Shown one piece after another: positions 45,518 to 54,966 of a stretch of DNA of 64,000 bases. The stretch is from assembly GCA_963839475.1 (NCBI GenBank), contig CAWIVH010000001.1, positions 186,001 to 250,000 of the forward strand, written 5' to 3'. The notes below the pieces were generated by a model. The model was not told where the DNA came from and ran no database searches. It saw only the letters and a program-made list of their open reading frames with translations. Each line of letters starts with the position of its first letter. The first letter of the stretch is position 1. Both the position numbers and the translations under genes were made by a program. The stretch is from CAWIVH01 sp963839475 (GTDB lineage: Bacteria > Acidobacteriota > UBA6911).

Positions 45518-46825
45518 ATGGCCATGATTTCCGAACGACCCGTCCACAGCCGCGAGTTCAGGAAACGCCGCGCACTCAATTGGCTGACGCTCGGCACGAC
45601 CTACGCAACCATGTACATGGCGCGTTACAACCTGTCGTTTGCGAACAAGTCGCTATCCGACACCTTCGGTTGGGATAAAACGCAAATCGGCGCCATCATC
45701 TCCACCATGCTGACCATTTACGGATTTTCCGCACTCTTCAACGGGCCAATCGCGGACCGGATCGGCGGACGCAAAGCGATGCTGATCGGGGTTTCGGGCG
45801 CCATCGTGTGCAACCTTGTTTTCGGTATGGGAGCCTATGCGGGTTTTTTGGGAACAGGAACGCTTCTTCTCGCCTATTTCTCGACCGTCTGGGCCCTGAA
45901 CGGATACTTTCAATCCTACAGCGCCCTTTCCCTGATCAAGGTGAATTCCGCCTGGTTCCACGTGAGGGAGCGTGGCGTGTTTTCCGCGATTTTCGGATCG
46001 ATGATCCAAAGCGGCCGGTTCTTGATTTATCTCATCGGCCCGATTGCGGTGACCGTGCTTCCCTGGCAGTGGGTTTTCTTCATCCCGGCCGGTTGTATGG
46101 CAGTCATGGTGATCATGACGTTCTTGTTTGTGCAGGACTCACCGCGGCATGCCGGCTTCGAGGACTTCGACACGGCCGACGCATCGAGTGGCGACACCGA
46201 AAAAGCCGACCTGAAGTACCTGTTCAGAAAGGTTTTCACCAATCCGGTCACTATCACCATCGCAGTGGCAGAGTTCTGCACCGGATTCGTTCGGCACGGA
46301 TTCGAACAGTGGTTCCCACGCTACATGCAGGAAGCCCAGCATCTGAGGCTCGATTCCCCGATCTTCAAGTCCGGCGCTCTCGCAGTTGTGGCCACAGGCA
46401 TCCTGGGGGCTTTCGCTGCCGGTACGATATCGGATTGGGTGTTCAAATCGCGCCGCCCGCCGGTAGCCTTCATCGGCTATGCGCTGCAAGTAATATGCCT
46501 GGGAATCATCTGGTGGGCGCCAAGCACGACGGTCATTATCGGGGCCTTCATTGTGAATTCCTTCGCCATCAGCATGGTCCACTCCATGCTCTCGGGCACC
46601 GCCTCGATGGATTTCGGGGGAAAGAAAGCAGCCGCTACGGCCACGGGAATGTTTGACGGAATGCAGTACATCGGCGGATCGGTGGTCGGCGTGGGAATGG
46701 GATGGCTTCTCGAGCATTTCGGGTGGGGAGCATGGGGGCCGAGCATGATCGGCTTCGCCATGGTCGGCGCCATCCTGATGATCTTCCTCTGGAATGTGGT
46801 GCCCCAAAGCCGCTCCGCACACTGA
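45518..46825 (+). CDS. MFS transporter, organophosphate/GlpT-like
   Basis: A 435-residue transporter with 12 helices. The start (TYATMYMARYNLSFANKSL) and GFSALFNGPIADRIGGRKAML match the organophosphate:phosphate antiporter family (GlpT, UhpT), including the MARYN motif. These exchange sugar phosphates for phosphate. Helix 11 contains AATATGMFDGMQYIGG. The substrate is not readable. It ends 14 bases from the convergent P-loop kinase gene. Confidence 0.8.
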   Translation: MAMISERPVHSREFRKRRALNWLTLGTTYATMYMARYNLSFANKSLSDTFGWDKTQIGAIISTMLTIYGFSALFNGPIADRIGGRKAMLIGVSGAIVCNLVFGMGAYAGFLGTGTLLLAYFSTVWALNGYFQSYSALSLIKVNSAWFHVRERGVFSAIFGSMIQSGRFLIYLIGPIAVTVLPWQWVFFIPAGCMAVMVIMTFLFVQDSPRHAGFEDFDTADASSGDTEKADLKYLFRKVFTNPVTITIAVAEFCTGFVRHGFEQWFPRYMQEAQHLRLDSPIFKSGALAVVATGILGAFAAGTISDWVFKSRRPPVAFIGYALQVICLGIIWWAPSTTVIIGAFIVNSFAISMVHSMLSGTASMDFGGKKAAATATGMFDGMQYIGGSVVGVGMGWLLEHFGWGAWGPSMIGFAMVGAILMIFLWNVVPQSRSAH

Positions 46826-46839
46826 AAAGTGATGTCGTT

Positions 46840-47559
46840 TCAACCCCGGCGGGCCTGCATATCCCAGAGCCGGGAAGTCACCCTTTCCAATTCGGCTGCC
46901 AGAAGTGCGGGATCCGCGGTCTTTTCGGGCATATTCTCGAAGACCGCATAAGGGATGCGGTGTCCGCGGATTTCGATGACCTCCCCGTTTTTGGACTCGA
47001 TTTCATCCCAGTCATTGGTGCGGTAGTAGAACTCCATCTTTTCGTCAGGAAGGGAATGATAGAGGATGGAGTCCTCTTCCCCTGGGCGGGCGCGCCGGCG
47101 GTTTTTGCGCACCGATTCCTCGTAGCTCACCCGGATATACATCAGCGAAGCCCGGCTCAGCATTTCATCGGAGAGAAACGACAGCGCGTTTTGAATAGCG
47201 CCATCGCCGCCGCGGGCGAATTCCACGAGGGATGTCATTCGCTCGTGATAGCAAGGATCCTTGACTAGTTTTTTCCGGTACTCCAGCGCCAGGCGCTTAA
47301 TATAGAGGTCCCAGATATAAGCGTCTTTAAACCAGTATTTTTCGTCGCTCCAGATGCGATCTTTTCCCATCTGGCTCATCAGGTCATCCAGCTCGAAGGT
47401 CTCCCAAACATAGAGGAAATCGTCCAGCTCGTCAAAGTTGGCAATGTGGAATCGCTCGAGGCGGACAATGGGATCGCTTTTTTTCAGAAAATCGATGATT
47501 TCGGATTTGCCGGCGGCCGGGCGGCCGGTAATGATGAGAACCGGAAAATGGCTATTCAT
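46840..47559 (-). CDS. P-loop kinase-like protein
   Basis: A 239-residue cytoplasmic protein with a P-loop (GRPAAGKSE, near residue 12) and a Walker-B-like ASLMYIRVSYEES segment. It has an Arg-rich NRRRARPGEED loop, typical of the lid of nucleoside or nucleotide kinases. The distal half is not familiar. AAGGAT lies seven bases upstream of the ATG. It follows the deoxyribosyltransferase-thymidylate kinase fusion gene on the same strand, 89 bases later, so it may act on a related nucleotide. The target is unknown. Confidence 0.6.
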   Translation of the reverse strand: MNSHFPVLIITGRPAAGKSEIIDFLKKSDPIVRLERFHIANFDELDDFLYVWETFELDDLMSQMGKDRIWSDEKYWFKDAYIWDLYIKRLALEYRKKLVKDPCYHERMTSLVEFARGGDGAIQNALSFLSDEMLSRASLMYIRVSYEESVRKNRRRARPGEEDSILYHSLPDEKMEFYYRTNDWDEIESKNGEVIEIRGHRIPYAVFENMPEKTADPALLAAELERVTSRLWDMQARRG

Positions 47560-47648
47560 GGTCTATCCTTTCGCTGCCTGGGGGCAGGCTCTATTGTAAG
47601 GGCTCGCGCAAAAATAACCTGGCATTTTGTTGTGGCTCATTCGCATAT

Positions 47649-48758
47649 CTAACATGCGGACGTCGCCAAGTAATCTGCAACGATTTCCGCAACGAAATCC
47701 AGGATGAAGCTTTCGTCACGCCCGGTAGTCTCGCAGCGCACAATCCGGTAGGGGAAGCGCGAATGAAGCTCTTCATAGGCTGCAACCACCTCGGTGAGAA
47801 AGTCCCACGCTTCATATTTATTCAGCCGCGTCTGAGCCGCATGGCGCCTGCGCAGCTCCTCGACATCCGCCATGAGCAGGACCGTCAGTCCAGGCGGCTC
47901 GATTTGCTGCGCAGCTTCGAGCATGGTCTGCTGTGCGAGAAGAAACTCCAGAGCCCGTTTTTCACCCCAGCGCCTCAGCCGGACCGACTGGTATGCAAAC
48001 CAGCTGTCCACATAACGGTCGCATAATACCAGCTTGCCTTCGGCCAGCGCCGGCTTGATGCAGCGATAATAGTTATCAACTCGGGCGGCGCCGAACAGGA
48101 GCGCTTCTGCGGGGCCGCTCAACCTGTTGTCATAGCGAAAAACATTGCTCAGCGTATCCCAGGGAGGAAGCTGCCAGGGCGGATCGGTCACCAGCAACGC
48201 ATCCATCTGGAACAGGTCCTTGGACCGCGAGGCGAGGTGCTGGCAAACCGAACCCTTGCCGACAAAATCCGGGCCTTCAATAGCCACCAGCCGGCTGCGG
48301 GACGATTCGCGCCCGAGCAGTTCGGTTCCGAGCAGCTTTACCACAAGGTCCGTCACCTCCTGGGTCCGGGCGTAACGGCGGACCCCGCCGCGAACTCCGG
48401 GATGACCCAGGACCATGCGCGACACCTCAGCCTGGGCCGGTGCGATTGCCAGAACAGGCTTCCCCCGCCGCGCGGCGTACTCTATCTCCATTCCGACTCC
48501 GTGAGACGCCAGCCCGACTTCCGCGATAATGGCGCTGCTCCGGTTGATCGCGGCGAAATTGGCTTCCATCACCCGCTGAGGGTCCAGGTTGTCTTTGCGC
48601 GACCCGGTATCCTCGTGGGGCAGATAGGCATCGAAACCCGCGGCAAAACATCCTGCCTGGATATCCTTGTATACGGAAAGTTTGGCTTCATCGGCCCGGG
48701 TAAGCCCGCCGGCTATATAAATCAACGGCCTGGGCCGGCTTGGTTCGTAGATGGTCAT
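47649..48758 (-). CDS. Nucleoside 2-deoxyribosyltransferase-like / thymidylate kinase fusion
   Basis: A 369-residue two-domain protein. Residues 10-140 are an NDT/Rcl-like domain (PLIYIAGGLTRADEAKLSVY; IIAEVGLASHGVGMEIEYA, with the catalytic Glu). Residues 160-369 are a thymidylate kinase fold: P-loop EGPDFVGKGS, the DRY motif LCDRYVDSWFAYQ, and a LID arginine-rich segment (ELRRRHAAQTRLNKYE). The NDT-like domain would cleave or swap a deoxyribonucleoside base and the kinase would phosphorylate dTMP. The start is the ATG overlapping the preceding stop (ATGA). A longer upstream frame overlaps that gene and carries no domain. It could be nucleotide salvage or sanitation. Confidence 0.8.
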   Translation of the reverse strand: MTIYEPSRPRPLIYIAGGLTRADEAKLSVYKDIQAGCFAAGFDAYLPHEDTGSRKDNLDPQRVMEANFAAINRSSAIIAEVGLASHGVGMEIEYAARRGKPVLAIAPAQAEVSRMVLGHPGVRGGVRRYARTQEVTDLVVKLLGTELLGRESSRSRLVAIEGPDFVGKGSVCQHLASRSKDLFQMDALLVTDPPWQLPPWDTLSNVFRYDNRLSGPAEALLFGAARVDNYYRCIKPALAEGKLVLCDRYVDSWFAYQSVRLRRWGEKRALEFLLAQQTMLEAAQQIEPPGLTVLLMADVEELRRRHAAQTRLNKYEAWDFLTEVVAAYEELHSRFPYRIVRCETTGRDESFILDFVAEIVADYLATSAC

Positions 48759-50158
48759 GGAAATCCCCAAAGAGAAGGTTGAGATCCCGGCGAAAGACGG
48801 GACAGCGCGGAACGGGCGGCGACCACACCCGAAACTGCCGCGGGCAGCACCCCTGCTGTCCATCCCGTGCAATCCCCGATACACCAGAGATTCTTGGTAT
48901 TGGGGACGGAAAAATTGGGATTCAGACCAATGCGCGGCATGATCCACTGCGCGGCCGGGGCATAAATCCGGGCATCGCGGGTCGCGATGCCGGGGGCGAA
49001 ACGGGCCAGGCGTCGAATGTGTTCCCGGATGGCGCTGACCACGCGTTCCGGAAGAACCAGCCCCAGATCGCACTCGGCGGCATTTTGCAGCGTCGGCTCG
49101 AAACCCGTGTCACCCGCCGGCAGCTTTTGGTCTCCGAGGAACTCTGTCAGCTGCATGGCCAGGGGCCGCGTTTCCCCGTATTCGCGCACAGCTTCACTCA
49201 AGGAGTGAAAAACCAGCAAAGGATTGCGGATTTGTGCCGCCGAGATGCGATAAAGGAAGTTCACGCTGGATGCGCGGCTCGGGTGCCGCCGGACGGTGTG
49301 CCCATCCACCAGGCAATGGTGATCGAGATTGAAAGAAAAAGCCCGGCCCTCATGAACCAGGCAATGGGTCTTGCTGTACGAATGTCCGTCATGGAGCTTT
49401 ATCTTGGGGTTGTCTCCAGCCTCTTTCAGTTGCTGCCCACCAAATGCCGGAAATTCCAGGCGGACACCGATATCCAGGTTGTTCGGCTTAAAACTCAGCC
49501 CCAGGCGTTTTTCCTCCACAAGCCAGGCGCTCCCCGCCCAGCCGACAGCAAGGAAGAGGTGGGTGCAGCGGTGGAGCCTTTCTCCCTCCGGCCCGACCGA
49601 ACTTACCTGAAAATCTTCTGTGCCGGGATCCCGTTCAATCCGGGTGGCGCGGGTATTAAAAGCGAATACAACCCCCCGAGCTTCCGTGGCCCCGATAAAC
49701 CGGCTCAGGAAGGCTGCTGCCATATCGCTGCCAAGCGGTCGAACCGGGTAGGTGTCGAAATCAAGAGAAAGAGCCGACAACCGTCTGCGAACAACTCTTA
49801 GCTGATGCGGGTTGGGGATGGCTCTGCGGATTTCATATCCCAGGTCCAGCAGGTGCTGGTAAACATGAAAATCGATGTCTTCCAGGGCGCGTGGATACTG
49901 GTTGGCAAGATCTCCCTCAAACTGGGTTCCGGCGTCCGGTGAAAGGCAGAGCTTGGCGTCGGCCAGAAAACCTGCGCCGCCCTCGCCACAAAGAACCGCC
50001 TGGGGATCGAAGCGCCAGTCTTCCCGGGAAAGGAAGCGCTGATCGAAACGAGGTCCCCGTTCCAGCACGGTCACAGAGCCCGGCCACCCTCCCCGAGACA
50101 GGGCGTGGGCGCAAAATAGGCCAGCGGGTCCTGTCCCGATTATGAGCGCGTCGGCCAC
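48755..50158 (-). CDS. COG2509-like FAD-dependent oxidoreductase
   Basis: A 467-residue flavoprotein. The FAD-binding N-terminus is DALIIGTGPAGLFCAHAL, followed by VLERGPRFDQR, and the last 60 residues have WCIGDCTGWTAGVLPAAVSG, the second FAD loop. The middle (CGEGGAGFLADAKL) resembles the uncharacterised FAD dehydrogenases of COG2509. It starts with GTG after GGAGAGAGG and overlaps the next gene by four bases (ATGA), so it is translated together with the NDT-kinase fusion. A role with nucleotides is suggested by context only. Confidence 0.75.
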   Translation of the reverse strand: MADALIIGTGPAGLFCAHALSRGGWPGSVTVLERGPRFDQRFLSREDWRFDPQAVLCGEGGAGFLADAKLCLSPDAGTQFEGDLANQYPRALEDIDFHVYQHLLDLGYEIRRAIPNPHQLRVVRRRLSALSLDFDTYPVRPLGSDMAAAFLSRFIGATEARGVVFAFNTRATRIERDPGTEDFQVSSVGPEGERLHRCTHLFLAVGWAGSAWLVEEKRLGLSFKPNNLDIGVRLEFPAFGGQQLKEAGDNPKIKLHDGHSYSKTHCLVHEGRAFSFNLDHHCLVDGHTVRRHPSRASSVNFLYRISAAQIRNPLLVFHSLSEAVREYGETRPLAMQLTEFLGDQKLPAGDTGFEPTLQNAAECDLGLVLPERVVSAIREHIRRLARFAPGIATRDARIYAPAAQWIMPRIGLNPNFSVPNTKNLWCIGDCTGWTAGVLPAAVSGVVAARSALSRLSPGSQPSLWGFP

Positions 50159-50267
50159 CAGCCTCTCTCCATAGTCCTACAAACCACCAAGGCTGCTGCG
50201 CGCGCAATGTCCGCCCTGTGACAGGCCCAGGAGCAGCCTTCAGGCCCTTGGCGGGCCTGACGGTTAT

Positions 50268-51263
50268 TTACCAGATGCTGACAACTGGAAGATCGCGCAT
50301 GGTAACAAGTCCTGGCGGCGCCTGGCAAACCCTCCGGAGCGCATTGACCGCGATCGCTATGGTCGCAATATCTCCATGAGTCCCGTTCAGGGTCACCTTC
50401 AGTTCCGGCTTGCCACTGACTATCACGGTGTCGTGATCGTTCTCATTGTCCAGCGCGGCGACGAAGACGAGTTTGACAAATTCTCCCGCTTCCGAAAATC
50501 CGCGGGCTTCCTGCCTCAGACCGATGACTCGACCCACAGGAACGTCAAAATGATCTGTTTTGACCAGCCTTTCGGCAACAACGGGTTCAACTCCGTCTTC
50601 GTATCGAACCAGCTTCTTTCCCAGCGTATCGAAAATCATGGCTACCGATTCAGGCAGGCCCACATGCCCCATCCGGCCCTCCGCCATCTTGCCCATGAAC
50701 TGATCCACGGTCATGCCGGATCCGATCTTGGCCTGGAAAGGCCCGCGGCGCTTGGAGGCATTCTGCTCCCGCCGCACTTCGACATGATCCACGCGCTGGC
50801 AAATGCCGGTCAGCCCGATGGGAAGCGTATCCATGAGATAGCCTGGATTCACTCCCGTGGCCAGGACGGTTTTCCTGGCTTCCAGCGCGGCCTGATCGAT
50901 TTCGCGTGCCGGCTTCGAATGAGACGTCCAAGGAAAAGACATTTCCTCCGAGGTGGAAACGATGTCCAGGCCATGATGGAGGATCTCGATAATCTGCGAC
51001 TTAAAAAGATCGAAATATGAACTGGTAGTATGAAGAACTGCATCCGCCGGGGTTACCGCCAGCACTTCGGCGAGCTTTGCCATGACCGGCATGCCCAGTT
51101 TGCGTCCAAGGCTGATCACCTCTCCGATATCCTTCCCGACTTTGGCAGGATCGATATCCACGGCACCGACCAGTTCCAGACCGGACCGTTCCAGGACATG
51201 CCGAGCCATATGGGAACCGATAGGACCAAGGCCATATTGGATCACTCGAATTTTATCCGACAT
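50268..51263 (-). CDS. Dihydrodipicolinate-reductase-like dehydrogenase (2,4-diaminopentanoate dehydrogenase type)
   Basis: A 331-residue NAD(P)-dependent dehydrogenase. VIQYGLGPIGSHMARHVL is the dinucleotide loop; VGAVDIDPAKVGKDIG follows, as in the DapB/2,4-diaminopentanoate dehydrogenase family. The C-terminal domain has the catalytic-like ATGVNPGYLMDTLP. 2,4-diaminopentanoate is an intermediate of ornithine fermentation, but no other ornithine genes are visible, so specificity is uncertain. AAGGAGAAC precedes the ATG by eight bases. The last gene of the divergent minus-strand run, 109 bases from the COG2509 gene. Confidence 0.75.
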   Translation of the reverse strand: MSDKIRVIQYGLGPIGSHMARHVLERSGLELVGAVDIDPAKVGKDIGEVISLGRKLGMPVMAKLAEVLAVTPADAVLHTTSSYFDLFKSQIIEILHHGLDIVSTSEEMSFPWTSHSKPAREIDQAALEARKTVLATGVNPGYLMDTLPIGLTGICQRVDHVEVRREQNASKRRGPFQAKIGSGMTVDQFMGKMAEGRMGHVGLPESVAMIFDTLGKKLVRYEDGVEPVVAERLVKTDHFDVPVGRVIGLRQEARGFSEAGEFVKLVFVAALDNENDHDTVIVSGKPELKVTLNGTHGDIATIAIAVNALRRVCQAPPGLVTMRDLPVVSIW

Positions 51264-51456
51264 GAATTGTTCTCCTTGTTATAAACGTAAACCTGGATTT
51301 TATAACGAATGCACTCGGATTCCCGGTATTAAATCCACTTGATATGTCCAGGATATTGAGTTGAGATAGCCCTGAATTGAAGACCGGAATTCCCGTCAGG
51401 CCGAACTCAGCAACTGCGTATCCGGTTCTTATGAAGACCTATATTGAGGAAACATC

Positions 51457-52423
51457 ATGAATCCTACCCGAAGAGAGCTTCTCCTCACCTTGCCGATCAT
51501 CGCAGCCGCGGGTCAGAGGGGAATCGCCATGCCGGCCAAAAGCTGGAAGCCGACGAATCGGCATATTATGCCGCTATACCGAAGCCAATATCGAATTTGC
51601 GGCGGCGGAAGGCTTCAAAAGCCTGGAACTCAACGCCGCACCCAAAAGCCGTCTTGATGCCGCAGTGGTAAGCGACGAGGAAGTCGAAAAAGCCAAGAGC
51701 TTCATTGCCAAAGCCGGATTGGAGATTTCGGCCCTTGGTATATCCGTCAATCATACCGCTCCCGATCCGGCAGAACGTACGCGCATCACGACCTATGTCG
51801 CCAAAGTGATCGAACTGGCTGGAAAAATGAAAGTCCCATACATCGCAACCATGTCAGGCAACATGCCGGGCCGCCCGTTGAAGGAGCAGGTTGACGAAAT
51901 CGTGCGGATCTACAACGAGAAATATTTCGCATTGTGCGAAAAACACAAAGTCCGGATCCTCTGGGAACCTTATCCCGAGGGTGCTAACGTCGCCACCGGC
52001 CCTATCGGATATGACGCTCTTTTCAAGGCGTTCGGCAATACACCCTACGTGGGGATCCAGTTCGATCCGTCTCATTTCTTGCGCCAGTTTATGGACCCGA
52101 TCCAGTGCATGAAAGACTACATGGACAAGATTTACAACATGCATCTCAAGGACACTGAGATTTTCTGGAACACCCTGAAGCGATGCGGCATCAATCCACC
52201 CCAGCGGACGCGTTGGTGGCGCTACCGGATTCCGGGCTATGGCGAGGTCAAGTGGCCCGAGGTCTTCACTGTTCTCATGGATGCCGGGTACGATGGCACC
52301 ATGAATATCGAACACGAAGACGATACGTACGGGAGATCACTGCCGGACGGCAATTTCAGCGAGGATTACAAGACGGGCTTCCGGATGGGTCTTCGCTACC
52401 TGCGCCAGTTCGTCCCGGCATAG
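51457..52423 (+). pseudogene. Sugar phosphate isomerase/epimerase, frameshifted
   Basis: An exported xylose-isomerase-like TIM-barrel protein. The N-terminal Tat/Sec signal reads from MNPTRRELLLTLPIIAAAG. From about 51565 the body reads in the next frame: TEANIEFAAAEGFKSLELN, then ALGISVNHTAP, the metal-site region IRILWEPYPEG and the C-terminal MNIEHEDDTY, which carries a ligand Glu. One extra base near 51530-51570 breaks it; the frame from 51665 alone would lack the first barrel strands. The GTG at 51665 is thus not a true start. Confidence 0.75.
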
Positions 52424-52447
52424 GCAGAATGACACAACCTATCGTCT

Positions 52448-52489
52448 CGGATGAACGCGGATCGCAACCGAAGGATCCGCGCTCATCCG
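52448..52489. terminator. Hairpin between convergent genes
   Basis: Stem of about 16 bp (CGGATGAACGCGGATC with its partner) with one mismatch and a 10-base loop. It lies between the convergent isomerase and DUF2911 genes. There is no U tract. The ATGAACGCGGATC type also occurs as an intergenic repeat. Confidence 0.5.
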
Positions 52490-52518
52490 GGATTTGTTGG
52501 TTTCAAGCTTGGACCGGT

Positions 52519-53040
52519 TTATTTGGCAAAAGGAAGGTCGACCGAGAGCTTCGCCAATCCCCACGAGAGGGAAAAAGCCGCACCGGAAGGCTGGCTCTTC
52601 AGTTCGATGGTGAAGGTTTCGACCGGGCTTCCCACCGCTTCCTTTTTTACCGCGACACTCGCCGCATCCTTGGCTTTGTCGTGATTCATCCCCATGCCCG
52701 AGGTTTCCTTGTTGAAAACCAGTTCGTATTTTTCCGCCGAAACCTTGAGCAGCCATAGTCCGTACGTCCCCTTGGCCAAACGGGTGCTGCCGACCATTAA
52801 ATCGACCGGAGTGGTCAGCGTGGTCATATCGCCGCTGCCCATTCGCCAATAGGCTCCTTCTTTCTGCCACGTCCACGGGTCCCGCCCTTTGAGTTGAGGG
52901 CGCCCGTAACTGATCGTGATATTCCCCCCTGCAGCCTTCAATTCAGCCTTGCCTCTGTCCTCCTGGGCGCGCGCCGGAACGGCTATTATAAAAACCGCCA
53001 CTAAAATCGCGCATAACCCCGCTGCTCTTTTCACCCTCAT
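52519..53040 (-). CDS. DUF2911 family exported protein
   Basis: A 173-residue protein with a signal peptide (RAAGLCAILVAVFIIAVPARAQ) if it starts at ATG 53040; the longer frame adds a charged leader. The core has DUF2911 motifs: GNITISYGRPQLKGRD, YWRMGSGDMTTLTTPVDLMVG and KGTYGLWLLKVS. It is related to the protein at 39.8 kb. Function unknown; no operon. Confidence 0.85.
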   Translation of the reverse strand: MRVKRAAGLCAILVAVFIIAVPARAQEDRGKAELKAAGGNITISYGRPQLKGRDPWTWQKEGAYWRMGSGDMTTLTTPVDLMVGSTRLAKGTYGLWLLKVSAEKYELVFNKETSGMGMNHDKAKDAASVAVKKEAVGSPVETFTIELKSQPSGAAFSLSWGLAKLSVDLPFAK

Positions 53041-53298
53041 GCTTGGAATCCCCCGAATTGGTAAAAGGTTGATATTCTGATCTTTCTTCACATTCGTTTT
53101 CCGCCGAGGCTCTGAACCAAGCCGGCGATTCATTAACTTATTCCTAAGTTATGTCGAGTTTCAAGTCAGACTGGGTTGGAATTGTGATTCAATCCGAAAA
53201 GATCGTCTAGACCGTGGAGCAAAAATCTGAAGCCTGCATCCGGTGGCCGGTTTTCGAGGTCCCTGCGGCGAAAGATTGCATCAGGTGTGGAACGCAGG

Positions 53299-53724
53299 TT
53301 ATTTGCCTTCGGAAGGCGGCATGCGTGGTCCAAACCCGCCCCTACCATGTGCAGCCCCCCGATGCTGTTCTGCCTCCCGTATGCTCTGTTCAAATTTCTT
53401 TTTTTGCTCTTCGTTCAAAATGCCGCTGATTTTGAGATTGGTTTGATCTCGCACTGCATCGAATTGAGGCCTCATCCCGTTGCGGATCGCATCGATCTGG
53501 CCTCTCGATTCGTCCAGGATCACCTTCAGCTTCGCCTGCTGATCGGGGGTCAGCTGAAGCTGATCAAAAATGGAGTTGGGAGGTCCGCCTCTGCGCGGCC
53601 CGTTAATATTCGATTGCGCCCATCCGTGATTTTTGGCCCAGAAATTCAAACTGCCTGCCCCGCAAAGGCAACCCACCAGAAATACGGCTATCAATATCGT
53701 TATGGCGCGAATCCGACCGTTCAT
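53299..53724 (-). CDS. Spy/CpxP-like periplasmic protein
   Basis: A 141-residue exported protein with a membrane or signal segment (RAITILIAVFLVGCLCGAGS). The mature part is a helical LTxxQ-type protein (LQLTPDQQAKLKVILDE, ISGILNEEQKKKFEQSIRE), like Spy, CpxP or ZraP envelope-stress chaperones and metal sensors. The start overlaps the anti-sigma stop by four bases (ATGA). It is the third gene of the sigma/anti-sigma operon and likely its sensor or effector. Confidence 0.75.
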   Translation of the reverse strand: MNGRIRAITILIAVFLVGCLCGAGSLNFWAKNHGWAQSNINGPRRGGPPNSIFDQLQLTPDQQAKLKVILDESRGQIDAIRNGMRPQFDAVRDQTNLKISGILNEEQKKKFEQSIREAEQHRGAAHGRGGFGPRMPPSEGK

Positions 53725-54179
53725 TGGCTTTTTCCTCCCTGCTCCAGCCAGTATTTGATTTCTTCGTCCGACTGGAACTCCGGCATGCCGTTCCCGGCCG
53801 TGAGCGAATCGGAATCTGTAAGTGAAAAATAGATTTCGGCAAGGTTGACCGCCCGCGGCCCGGTTGGGCCGGTCCAGAGGATAGCGGTCAGCACCAGCAT
53901 CAACGCCACCAGGGACCAGGCTGGAGCCGGCCTGAGCCATGCAGCCAGCCACATATCCCATGATCCGGAGGATTCAAAAGCCGCCCGGGCGATCTTTTCT
54001 GCCGTGAAGGACTGTGCCGGCAGATCTTGTTGCCTTGCCAGCTGCACGATGTTATTCAGGAACAGGCTTTTCGAGGAGCATTCTGCGCACTTTTCCAGAT
54101 GGGCTTCGAATCCTCTCATTCCGGCCGGATCCAACTCTCCATCCCTGTATTTATCGAATTGCTCGCAGTGCTTTTTCAT
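53721..54179 (-). CDS. Anti-sigma factor (zinc-finger type)
   Basis: A 152-residue single-pass membrane protein. The N-terminal zinc motif is MKKHCEQFDKY and HLEKCAEC (HxnCxxC), as in zf-HC2 anti-sigma domains. A transmembrane helix follows (AWSLVALMLVLTAILWTG). The C-terminal tail is short and likely periplasmic. It should hold the adjacent ECF sigma factor inactive until a signal is received. Its start overlaps the sigma stop by four bases. Confidence 0.85.
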   Translation of the reverse strand: MKKHCEQFDKYRDGELDPAGMRGFEAHLEKCAECSSKSLFLNNIVQLARQQDLPAQSFTAEKIARAAFESSGSWDMWLAAWLRPAPAWSLVALMLVLTAILWTGPTGPRAVNLAEIYFSLTDSDSLTAGNGMPEFQSDEEIKYWLEQGGKSQ

Positions 54180-54787
54180 TTTCGCCCTCCCGATTTCAAA
54201 CCCGCCAAATGTTTGCGGTACTTCTTCTGAAGATCGGATCGTGCCCGCGAAACCCTCACGCGGACCGTGACTTCAGGAATGCCAAGTATAGTCGCAATTT
54301 CCTCGTAACTCCGTCCTTCGATTTCCCTCAAAACAAAAGCCATCCGGCGCCTCGGCCTCAGCTCATCCAGCAGTTGGTACGCAATCTTCAGTTCGCCCGA
54401 GTTATCCTCAGCGGTTCTCACCTCGGCCTCCCCTTTACAGGACATTTTCAAGGCTAGCCGCTCTTCTTCGGATTCGGTCAAATCACTCCATAATTTATAT
54501 TTGCGGGCCTTTCGCCGCCTAATTTGATCAATACAGTAATTGCTGGCAATCCTCAGCAACCAGGGCCCAAAAGGAAGTCGGCGATCGAACCGGCGCAGGG
54601 AGACCAGAACGCGCATGAATATTTCCTGAACCGCATCTTCATTCTCTGTGGAGTTGCCAAGTGTGCGGTGAACGGTGCCCCAGACCATCCCGTTATACTT
54701 GCCCACCAGCCGCGCAAATGCCGATTCGTCGCCCTGGAGCGTGGACTCGATCAAATTCGCATCCGCAGTCTCTGGCATTCCGGACAT
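54176..54787 (-). CDS. ECF-type RNA polymerase sigma factor (RpoE-like)
   Basis: A 203-residue ECF sigma factor. Region 2 is ENEDAVQEIFMRVLVSLRRFD with the DNA-melting RRLPFGPWLLRIASNYCIDQIRRR, and region 4 is LREIEGRSYEEIATILGIPEVTVRVRVSRARSDL. I chose ATG 54787 since it begins the conserved MSGMPETADANLIESTLQGDESAF; upstream in-frame ATGs up to 54916 add no domain. It is the first gene of an operon with anti-sigma and Spy-like genes, so it probably controls an envelope-stress response. Confidence 0.85.
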   Translation of the reverse strand: MSGMPETADANLIESTLQGDESAFARLVGKYNGMVWGTVHRTLGNSTENEDAVQEIFMRVLVSLRRFDRRLPFGPWLLRIASNYCIDQIRRRKARKYKLWSDLTESEEERLALKMSCKGEAEVRTAEDNSGELKIAYQLLDELRPRRRMAFVLREIEGRSYEEIATILGIPEVTVRVRVSRARSDLQKKYRKHLAGLKSGGRK

Positions 54788-54966
54788 TAAATACGAAATC
54801 GTCCCGGCATGAAACAAAAACGATTCCTCCGGTAAAGGGGAGTTCTCATGGGCCCGGGTCGGAAAAGCCATCGATTCAAACCGAGTCAAGTCCCGAAGAA
54901 CACCCCACCACGGCACGCGATCCGGCCTTTCCTGGACGTCGGATCCTGTTCCCTACATGGACAGGA

